The position numbers and the translations under genes are program-made. This document shows positions 7,580 to 13,192 of a DNA stretch of 17,667 nucleotides, one piece after another (within the stretch, counting starts at the first letter, position 1; every line of letters begins with the position of its first letter). The notes beneath the pieces are model-generated. The model was not told where the DNA came from and made no database searches. It was given only the letters and a program-made list of their open reading frames with translations. Source of the stretch: Desulfuromonadaceae bacterium (GTDB lineage Bacteria; Desulfobacterota; Desulfuromonadia; Desulfuromonadales; Geopsychrobacteraceae); assembly GCA_016744555.1 (NCBI GenBank), contig JADGED010000008.1:10358-28024 (forward strand), given 5' to 3'.

Positions 7580-7825
7580 ATGAAAAAATTAACTAATGCG
7601 AGTTTAACGTTCCTTATGTTTTTTGCCAGTATAGTTCCAGCCATAGCTGCAAGCGGTGGCCGTGAAGATAACAGTATGACCCTTGTCTATTTATTTCTTG
7701 GGGTCTGTGGATTAATTATCTTTTTACAGTTGATTCCAGTCTTTGTTTTGGCATTTGGTTTTATTAAGGGTGCTTTTGGTAGCAAAGAAGATGAAATCAA
7801 ACCAGCTACAGTAAGAAACCGTTAG
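7580..7825 (+). CDS. Small membrane protein linked to the cytochromes
   Basis: 81 aa with an N-terminal hydrophobic segment resembling a signal peptide (possible cleavage after AIAA, residue 24), a short polar stretch, one strong membrane helix (about 34-62) and a charged C-terminal tail. I do not recognise a named family. Its second half shares the pattern LQ-x-IP-x6-G-x2-KG-x-F with residues 48-65 of the preceding pseudo-receiver protein, so the two membrane parts are probably homologous. AAAGGAG at 7567-7573 lies 6 bases before ATG. It sits 63 bases after the previous gene and 10 before the cytochrome c gene. Small single-helix proteins beside cytochrome bc modules often act as subunits or assembly factors; that role is inferred from position only. 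Confidence 0.75.
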   Translation: MKKLTNASLTFLMFFASIVPAIAASGGREDNSMTLVYLFLGVCGLIIFLQLIPVFVLAFGFIKGAFGSKEDEIKPATVRNR

Positions 7826-7835
7826 AGGGATGACC

Positions 7836-8873
7836 ATGAAAATCAATCTAAAAATAATAACTACTGTGCTGGCATTATTAATGCTGCCACTAGCAGTCAA
7901 TGCCATGGAGATGGATGATTGCTTAGGTTGCCACAGTGATGCCGATGAAGTTGGCGAGGAACTGGTCATTGATGGTGATGCTTTCACCCATACGGTCCAT
8001 GCCGAAATGGGTTGTGTCACCTGTCATGAGTCGATAACTGATGAGCACCCAGATGATGGTGAGGCCGTTACCAGTGCAAAATGCCTTGAATGTCACGAAG
8101 AAGTGCATGACGAATATATGACCACTTCACATGCTGAAAATGCGTCCTGTACTGATTGTCATAATCCGCATCAAGTCCGCGGCTTAGAAACGGTTAGCGG
8201 TGCTAATATGAACCAGCAATGTAGCGAGTGCCATGAAAACAGTGATGTTTTAGAAACTCACTCTACGTGGTTACCGCAGGCTGACTTACACGTAGCGAAG
8301 ATCCCATGTATAACCTGTCACACTGCTACCGATAGTTATGAGGTGGTGTTAAATATTACCGAAAAGAAAAACACCTCAACAGATAATGAAGCTACCTCTA
8401 GTTTCCCTAGCTATGCTGACTTAAAAAATTACAGCGGCGAGAAAGATATCCAAGCCCTGATTGATATCAATGAAGATCAGCACATCTCTCTAGCCGAGCT
8501 ACGGACTTTTAATCTGAACCCCGCGTATAAGAACTTGATCTTGGCTGGAACTTTAGTTCCAACAGAAGCATCGCATAACTTAGGCAGTCATGATAACCGC
8601 TACGATTGTACCTTTTGTCATGCTGCTGGACCTGGAAGCATGCAAACCAGCTTTCTGGCACTGCCAACAGCAGAAGGTACTTACAGCCGGATGACCGTTG
8701 ATGAAGGTGCAATGCTCGATACCTTGTACGGTACACCTAATTTTTATATGACCGGAAGTAGCCGTAGCGCTTCAATGAATATCCTTGGCTTATTGATTAT
8801 TTGCGGTGGATTTGTCATGCCGATAGGTCATGGTACTTTACGCTACTTAACTCGTAAAAATAGAAAACACTAA
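7836..8873 (+). CDS. cbcA: Seven-haem c-type cytochrome with C-terminal membrane anchor (CbcA-like)
   Basis: 345 aa from ATG 7836, chosen because AGAGGG at 7824-7829 is 6 bases away; an ATG at 7830 would touch the ribosome site. Signal peptide (residues 1-23, cleavage near VNA). Seven CXXCH haem sites: C29, C60, C83, C105, C129, C158 and C258. Between haems 6 and 7, residues 210-221 (DINEDQHISLAE) form a canonical EF-hand-type calcium loop with E221 last. One C-terminal membrane helix (about 315-332) and a basic tail anchor the protein with its haems in the periplasm. The b-type cytochrome follows after 10 bases, so the pair is predicted to form a quinol-oxidising bc complex passing electrons to periplasmic cytochromes. 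Haem number, anchor, partner gene and sigma-54 control match what I recall of Geobacter CbcA; the symbol is given on that basis and could be wrong for a paralogous complex. Confidence 0.88.
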   Translation: MKINLKIITTVLALLMLPLAVNAMEMDDCLGCHSDADEVGEELVIDGDAFTHTVHAEMGCVTCHESITDEHPDDGEAVTSAKCLECHEEVHDEYMTTSHAENASCTDCHNPHQVRGLETVSGANMNQQCSECHENSDVLETHSTWLPQADLHVAKIPCITCHTATDSYEVVLNITEKKNTSTDNEATSSFPSYADLKNYSGEKDIQALIDINEDQHISLAELRTFNLNPAYKNLILAGTLVPTEASHNLGSHDNRYDCTFCHAAGPGSMQTSFLALPTAEGTYSRMTVDEGAMLDTLYGTPNFYMTGSSRSASMNILGLLIICGGFVMPIGHGTLRYLTRKNRKH

Positions 8874-8883
8874 GAGGTTTATC

Positions 8884-9573
8884 ATGTCTGACAATAATAG
8901 TGAAAATAGTAAAGTGTACCTACAACCTATGCCTGTTCGTATCTGGCATTGGCTGAACGCTTTCGGAATTGTTACCTTGACTGTATCTGGAGCGCAAATT
9001 AGGTTTCCAGAATATATCTCCTTGCTAGGTAGCTATAAGTCAGCGATTTACTTGCATAATACAGCCGGATTTGTGGTCGCAATATCATTTACTTTATGGT
9101 TTTTCTATTACACTTTTGTCTCCCGCACTATGGCAAACTTGTATGTACCCAAGGTCGAAGACCTTAAAACCGGTATTTTGCGCCAAGTAAAATTTTACTT
9201 TTTAACCTATTTTCTCGGTTGGGAAAATCCACATCATCCAACTCCTGATAATAAATTTAACCCAATGCAAAAGTCAGTTTATCTGGCAATTATGTTTGTC
9301 ATGATGCCATTGGTTAGCTTATCGGGAATTTTCTTGACCAACGTGGATCCTTTACGTGGGCTGATAGTCATGGTTGGTGGACTTAAATTATTGGCAGGGT
9401 TACATTTCATCCTCGCCTGTAGCTTAATTGCCTTTTTGCCTACCCATATCTACTTAGCAACCTTAGGTCATACACCTACAGAGCATATTAAAACCATGTG
9501 GACTGGTTGGGAAGATGAATTAGAAGAGCACAAAGAAGAAACAGATAATACCGAACTGGCAACTAGCCGCTAA
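8884..9573 (+). CDS. cbcB: Dihaem b-type membrane cytochrome (CbcB-like, cytochrome b561 / FdnI-HydC fold)
   Basis: 229 aa with four membrane helices (about residues 20-38, 55-80, 130-152 and 168-192). Four histidines sit where b-haem ligands are expected: H22 in RIWHW, H58 in YLHNTAG, H174 in GLHF and H188 in PTHIY, enough for two b haems. This is the pattern of the quinone-reactive cytochrome b of formate dehydrogenases and hydrogenases. It would take electrons from menaquinol in the membrane and hand them to the seven-haem protein encoded just upstream. The C-terminus is acidic and soluble. AAGAGGT at 8872-8878 overlaps the previous stop and supports ATG 8884, suggesting coupled translation. 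Last gene of the operon: a strong terminator follows at 9601. The symbol rests on the gene pair and the regulatory context, not on alignment. Confidence 0.85.
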   Translation: MSDNNSENSKVYLQPMPVRIWHWLNAFGIVTLTVSGAQIRFPEYISLLGSYKSAIYLHNTAGFVVAISFTLWFFYYTFVSRTMANLYVPKVEDLKTGILRQVKFYFLTYFLGWENPHHPTPDNKFNPMQKSVYLAIMFVMMPLVSLSGIFLTNVDPLRGLIVMVGGLKLLAGLHFILACSLIAFLPTHIYLATLGHTPTEHIKTMWTGWEDELEEHKEETDNTELATSR

Positions 9574-9600
9574 TTCACAGGTATTACTAACAGTAAAAAC

Positions 9601-9637
9601 AGGGGGGTGATTAGACAATAATCGCCCCCCTTTTTTT
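9601..9637 (+). terminator. Strong rho-independent terminator after the cytochrome operon
   Basis: Stem with six G-C pairs (9602-9607 with 9625-9630) extended by GUGAUU/AAUCG-type pairs to at least 11 bp, a short loop, and seven Ts at 9631-9637. It lies 27 bases after the cytochrome b stop codon. Confidence 0.92.
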
Positions 9638-9721
9638 ATTGTTTCTCGATGTTTTTATTTGTGAGCTAGAACGGCCGATGTTGTTTTCTTTATTATCTGG
9701 AATTGGGCACTAATCTGCAGC

Positions 9722-9756
9722 GCAGGAATATTCTTGCGTTACAGGAATGTTCTTGT
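9722..9756. promoter_or_regulatory. Tandem enhancer dyads for the unknown membrane protein gene
   Basis: GCAGGAATATTCTTGC (9722-9737) and ACAGGAATGTTCTTGT (9741-9756), centres 19 bp apart, 96 bp upstream of the -12 element at 9845. The block is an inverted copy of 6699-6733 with only about 6 differences in 36 positions. Unlike that copy it has no long U-tract, and a separate terminator already ends the preceding operon, so a regulatory role is more likely here than termination. Confidence 0.65.
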
Positions 9757-9830
9757 TTTATGAAGCAATTAGTTAATATTGCCTATAGCGTAAGTAACTG
9801 TTTTAAAAGAACTAATTTTTATTATAAAGT

Positions 9831-9846
9831 TGGTATGGGTAATGCA
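9831..9846 (+). promoter_or_regulatory. Sigma-54 promoter for the unknown membrane protein gene
   Basis: TGGTATGGGTAATGCA has TGG, the -12 TGCA and exact GG-N10-GC spacing. Predicted transcription start about 9857, 38 bases before the ATG at 9895. The flanking AAAGTTGGTA is the same as at the promoter before 6890. Confidence 0.72.
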
Positions 9847-9894
9847 ATATCTAGTTATCAACATCGAATGATAAAATTAACTGGAGGCGCTAAA

Positions 9895-10362
9895 ATGAGA
9901 CAACATAAAATGGATACAACTCAAAATCGGCAAACCGGGATAAATTCAAATCTGCAGAATAAAAATATGATAAGCCTAGCAATTTTCCTGATGATCAGTA
10001 TTTTTGCTTTTATCTATAAAGACTTTAATCTGTTTATCATGGCAGGTGAGCCTTTACGCCAGATCCTTGGCTACCCACCGCCTGCATACCTAATTAATAT
10101 AGCTCTGGCAGTCTATTGCTTTTCTGCTGCGACATTAACGTTAACAGCGATAGCAAACAATGTTGAACCAGAGCAGAAATTGAATCATCTTGGGTATCGA
10201 GTTACATTTTATTTCTTTTATAGCTTTTCAGGTGCAATAAGTGACAATTTTGTAGCAATTGTATCGGTCGGAATTGCTCTTTATGCCCTAGACCAATGTC
10301 ATATATTAATTCATAACTTAAGAACAATGCATCCAGACGGAAGTATTCTAGGCAAGTCTTGA
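9895..10362 (+). CDS. Multi-spanning membrane protein of unknown function in the same regulon
   Basis: 155 aa from ATG 9895, which has a strong GGAGG (9883-9887) 7 bases upstream. A longer frame from TTG 9703 is rejected because it would run through the enhancer dyads and the sigma-54 promoter. After a polar N-terminus (about 1-24, Gln/Asn-rich) there are probably four membrane segments (about 25-43, 65-88, 100-115 and 119-138), with conserved-looking features LRQILGYPPP, NHLGYRVTFYFFY and a final DQCHILIHNL. No known family is recognised and no haem-binding motif or signal peptide is seen; the few histidines are not placed as b-haem pairs. It has its own -24/-12 promoter and the same enhancer pair as the cytochrome operon, so it is probably co-induced. 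A membrane role linked to the bc complex is inference. Confidence 0.75.
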   Translation: MRQHKMDTTQNRQTGINSNLQNKNMISLAIFLMISIFAFIYKDFNLFIMAGEPLRQILGYPPPAYLINIALAVYCFSAATLTLTAIANNVEPEQKLNHLGYRVTFYFFYSFSGAISDNFVAIVSVGIALYALDQCHILIHNLRTMHPDGSILGKS

Positions 10363-10384
10363 TTGACCTGATATAGACAAGTTT

Positions 10385-10423
10385 AAAATGGCTGCAACAA
10401 ACTTTATGTTGCAGCCATTTTTT
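10385..10423. terminator. Bidirectional terminator between convergent genes
   Basis: Perfect 15-bp stem (AAAATGGCTGCAACA at 10385-10399 with 10407-10421) and a 7-nt loop. Ts follow on the plus strand and the A-run supplies Us on the minus strand. It serves the membrane protein gene ending at 10362 and the minus-strand gene ending at 10422, whose stop codon overlaps the hairpin tail. Confidence 0.9.
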
Positions 10424-11201
10424 ACGTTAAAGGTAGGTATTGTTGCAATTGCTGTAACGAAACTTCAGCATCTGGCAATTGATGGTTTTCCAACGTCAGG
10501 GTTGGCTTGCTTGCAGCTGTTTGTAACCATTCAAATAAAGTTGCAAATGGAATGTTGCCTGCACCAATAGCTAAATGTTCGTCCCGCTCGCCAAGATTGT
10601 CATGGAGGTGCATATGTTGCAAATAAGGTGCAGTAGCATTAAGCCAATCGAGCAACGTAAGGTTAGAAAATAGATTCCAGTGACCAATATCAAAAACGTG
10701 ACGCATATGGGGAGAGTCAATTGCCTTAAGGAGTTTGATAAATATATCAGGCGAAGATTCGTAAATATTTTCAATACAGATGGTGCAATCTATTTCTGCT
10801 GCTTGAGCTAAAAAATCGGGCCAAAAGTTAAGGCTGTTTTGCAACCACAAATCTAATTCTTTCTCTTCACATCCATGCGCTAACCCCGGGTGAAATACAA
10901 TCCTTTTTGCCCTTAATTTTGTCGCTAGTTGCATCGATTTCTCAGCTATAATCATCGATCCCTTGCGAATTTTGTTTTTGCGACTACCGGGATTAAAATT
11001 GCCGAACGGGGCGTGCATAGTGGTGCGTAGACCTTGCTCATAAAGTTGATCTGCACTAGCGCCAAGCAAATCAAAATCGAGGTTGTCTAGCACTACTTCT
11101 TGACACGCAACTTCTGGTTGCAGCTTACGATTAAGGAGAAACGGTAACCGTGCTGGCAATAGATGTGCTGGGGTATAAACAAAGATTGAGGTAGATTTCA
11201 T
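10422..11201 (-). CDS. Sugar phosphate isomerase/epimerase-like TIM-barrel protein
   Basis: 259-aa protein of the xylose isomerase-like / AP endonuclease family 2 barrel. Likely metal and substrate residues at the barrel ends are all present: H63 (MHAPFG), H104 (VFHPG), E144 (CIENI), D171 and H174 (FDIGHW), H198/H200 (HMHLHDN), D207/H209 and E238 (LEN). This suits a divalent-metal isomerase, epimerase or nuclease, but the substrate cannot be told from sequence. The ATG is nine bases beyond the stop of the potassium channel gene on the same strand, so the two are probably co-transcribed. No clear ribosome site precedes it (the upstream stretch is almost all A/T), so translation may be coupled to the upstream gene. 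Terminated by the bidirectional hairpin at 10385-10423. Confidence 0.82.
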   Translation of the reverse strand: MKSTSIFVYTPAHLLPARLPFLLNRKLQPEVACQEVVLDNLDFDLLGASADQLYEQGLRTTMHAPFGNFNPGSRKNKIRKGSMIIAEKSMQLATKLRAKRIVFHPGLAHGCEEKELDLWLQNSLNFWPDFLAQAAEIDCTICIENIYESSPDIFIKLLKAIDSPHMRHVFDIGHWNLFSNLTLLDWLNATAPYLQHMHLHDNLGERDEHLAIGAGNIPFATLFEWLQTAASKPTLTLENHQLPDAEVSLQQLQQYLPLT

Positions 11202-11210
11202 AATTTAATA

Positions 11211-12209
11211 TTATTTATTGGCGGCGATAGATTCAAGTTTTTGGATATCCTGATTTTTACCTAGAGCTATCAATACATGCCCTGCCTCAATTATTGTTTT
11301 GGCTGAAGGATTAAACATCATTTGTTCGTCGTGTTTTATCCCTACAATTATCAAGTCAAGCTCTTGGCGAATGGCAGATTGCACCAAATCTTTTCCAACC
11401 AACGTAGATCCTTTCAGTACTGGAATTTCTTCCATTTTTAGTTCGATGTTATCTTGACCGATGGCGATATCGATAAAGTCTACTACTAACGGTCGCAAAA
11501 CAGCTTGTGCCATTCTAGAAGCACCAATGGTGTAAGGCGATATAACTTTATTGGCCCCTGCGCGCATAAGCTTAACTTCGGAGCCCTCTTCACTAGCTCG
11601 TGCCATAATAAATAGGTTGGGGTTAATTCCTCGTGCGGTAAGGATGATAAAAACATTGGCAGAATCGGAAGTTACAACGGTAACTAAACCCTTGGCTTGA
11701 TTGATCCCAGCCTGCTCCAAGACCTCATCCCGAGTAGCATCACCATCAATGTATAAATACCCATCCTCTTCCAATATGCGGCAGCGTTGTGGATCATTTT
11801 CAACTACAATAAATGGAACTGGTTGGGTGGCAAATTCGCGACATATCTTCCGGCCAATGCGGCCGTAGCCACAAATAATATAGTGACCTTTTAGGCGACT
11901 AATTCGTTTTTGCACTTTTTTTCTCCCCAAAAGTTGAAGTAATTGCCCCTCAACCATAAATTGCAACATTGTACCAATGGTATAGGCAATGGTTCCCACC
12001 CCAAATACAATTAGCATTATAGTAAAAATTTTGCCGTTATCTGACAAATTATGAACTTCGCTGTAACCAACGGTAGCAAGGGTGATTATCGTCATGTAGA
12101 GAGCTTCAAATGGGCTCCACTTTTCAATAACAACGTAACCAAAGGTCCCAGCACTGACCAATGTTGCCAGCGTTAGTAACGAATATCTGATTTTTTTCAA
12201 CGAATCCAT
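11211..12209 (-). CDS. Two-TM potassium channel with RCK (TrkA-N/TrkA-C) domains
   Basis: 332 aa from ATG 12209, preceded on the minus strand by AGAGGTG; an in-frame ATG at 12290 lacks a ribosome site and adds a tail rich in Cys and Phe, so it is not preferred. Two membrane helices (about 10-28 and 61-85) flank a pore loop with selectivity filter T46-V-G-Y-S50-E, the usual TVGYG/S signature. Then comes a Rossmann RCK_N domain with dinucleotide motif GYGRIG (114-119) and an acidic residue at the end of the second strand (VVEND), and a C-terminal TrkA-C/RCK_C domain (about 245-325). Architecture is that of MthK/Kch-like channels gated by cytoplasmic ligands such as calcium or nucleotides. Upstream of the TIM-barrel gene in a probable operon and divergent from the GntR gene; the 166-base gap between them holds the GntR promoter and operator. 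Confidence 0.88.
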   Translation of the reverse strand: MDSLKKIRYSLLTLATLVSAGTFGYVVIEKWSPFEALYMTIITLATVGYSEVHNLSDNGKIFTIMLIVFGVGTIAYTIGTMLQFMVEGQLLQLLGRKKVQKRISRLKGHYIICGYGRIGRKICREFATQPVPFIVVENDPQRCRILEEDGYLYIDGDATRDEVLEQAGINQAKGLVTVVTSDSANVFIILTARGINPNLFIMARASEEGSEVKLMRAGANKVISPYTIGASRMAQAVLRPLVVDFIDIAIGQDNIELKMEEIPVLKGSTLVGKDLVQSAIRQELDLIIVGIKHDEQMMFNPSAKTIIEAGHVLIALGKNQDIQKLESIAANK

Positions 12210-12310
12210 ACTTGTAACACCTCTTTTGCGGCAGATGATAGCTATCTCCAAGCGAAAAAACAAGCAAGTAAAGTATTGAAAAGGGTGCATTCGAGGTCAT
12301 AAATAAAAGA

Positions 12311-12338
12311 TTGACAACATGTGTATACAGTATACAAT
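12311..12338 (+). promoter_or_regulatory. Sigma-70 promoter of the GntR-family gene
   Basis: TTGACA (12311-12316), 16-base spacer, TACAAT (12333-12338): 6 of 6 and 5 of 6 matches. It lies about 40 bases before the start codon. Confidence 0.82.
12322..12336. promoter_or_regulatory. Palindromic operator overlapping the -10 box
   Basis: TGTATACAGTATACA is a perfect 7-1-7 inverted repeat. FCD-type GntR proteins commonly bind TNGTNNNACNA-like dyads, and this one covers the spacer and -10 of the GntR promoter, which suggests autorepression. It may also influence the divergent channel gene. Confidence 0.65.
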
Positions 12339-12375
12339 TCTAGAGGACTTAATATAATGGTTATGGAGACTTGCT

Positions 12376-13089
12376 TTGAAAACTAAACCAATCGAGCGCC
12401 ATCAAACTTTACGGGAAAAAATCCTTGAATCTATCCGTCAAGCGATTCTTAAGGGCGACCTTAAGCCGGGCGAAAAAGTTGCAGAACCGGAACTTGCCGA
12501 AAAGTTTGGCATTAGTAGAACTCCAATCCGTGAAGCATTTAGGCAACTAGAATCTGAGGGGTACTTAACGGTTATTCCTCGTAAGGGTGCAGTAGTTGCA
12601 GCGTTATCTGAACGTGATGTGCAGGAATATTATGCAATAAAAAGTATTTTGGAAGGTTACGCTGCTGAACTTGCCGCTAAAAACCTAACCGACAAAGAAC
12701 TGAAAAAACTTGAATCTATCAACGACAAACTTAAGCAACTAGCTGAAGCTGGCGATGTAAAAACTTTCTTTAAAACCCACCACGAATTTCATGAAACCTT
12801 TTTGAAGGCAGCTGATAACAGTAAGTTATATGAGTTAATCATGCAGCTAGGGATGAAATTTCGCCGCTTACGGATGGCATCATTGTCAGTTGAAGGTCGT
12901 ATGGCTATTTCGGTAACTGAGCACGAAAAGCTACTTGAAGCATTTCGCAATCACGATGGGAAAACCGCCGAATATTTAGTTAAGAAAACAGCGGCCATTG
13001 GTGGCAATATTCTCCTTGAAAGCATGGCTCATGCCCGTGGAGAAAAAACTAGTTCTAGCTTACTCAATGAAGAAATCGATGCCTATTGA
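12376..13089 (+). CDS. GntR-family transcriptional regulator, FCD (FadR C-terminal) type
   Basis: 237 aa. Start is TTG 12376, with GGAGA at 12365-12369; nearby ATGs at 12358 and 12364 are not in this frame. N-terminal winged helix (about 10-75) has the family signature FGISRTPIREAFRQLESEGYL. The all-helical FCD ligand domain (about 85-225) keeps E-Y-Y...LEGYAAELAA, the first metal-type histidines (HHEFHETF) and EHEKLLEAF. Where many FCD proteins have a third metal-binding His late in the domain, the matching stretch here reads LVKKTAAIGG, so metal binding may be altered. FCD regulators usually sense small organic acids or sugar acids; the ligand is not predictable here. A palindrome over its own -10 box suggests autoregulation. 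No obvious catabolic target lies next to it. Confidence 0.88.
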   Translation: MKTKPIERHQTLREKILESIRQAILKGDLKPGEKVAEPELAEKFGISRTPIREAFRQLESEGYLTVIPRKGAVVAALSERDVQEYYAIKSILEGYAAELAAKNLTDKELKKLESINDKLKQLAEAGDVKTFFKTHHEFHETFLKAADNSKLYELIMQLGMKFRRLRMASLSVEGRMAISVTEHEKLLEAFRNHDGKTAEYLVKKTAAIGGNILLESMAHARGEKTSSSLLNEEIDAY

Positions 13090-13106
13090 GATTTGTAAAA
13101 ATATCA

Positions 13107-13165
13107 ATTTTCAGTAACAATAAAGCCCGTCAGAATATCTGACGGGCTTTATTGTTACTGAAAAT
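13107..13165. terminator. Very long perfect hairpin, terminator of the GntR gene
   Basis: A perfect 28-bp inverted repeat (13107-13134 with 13138-13165) closed by a 3-nt ATA loop. Its inner part AAAGCCCGTCAGA/TCTGACGGGCTTT is a standard terminator core; the outer AT-rich arms are much longer than needed. It starts 17 bases after the GntR stop and ends 13 bases before the ribosome site of the next gene. Confidence 0.75.
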
Positions 13166-13192
13166 GGCAACTGCTTCCAGGAGGAGCTTATT

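Noticed and set aside
9703..9718. TGGGCACTAATCTGCA as an extra -24/-12 promoter
   Set aside because: Correct GG-N10-GC spacing only if the -24 box is read as TGGGCAC, with most other positions mismatched; it lies upstream of the enhancer pair, the wrong order for a promoter.
9703..9894. N-terminal extension of the 9895 membrane protein from TTG 9703
   Set aside because: It would place coding sequence over the enhancer dyads and the -24/-12 promoter and has no ribosome site; ATG 9895 has a strong GGAGG.
12210..12290. 27-residue extension of the potassium channel from ATG 12290
   Set aside because: No ribosome site there, while AGAGGTG precedes ATG 12209; the shorter form has the normal family N-terminus.
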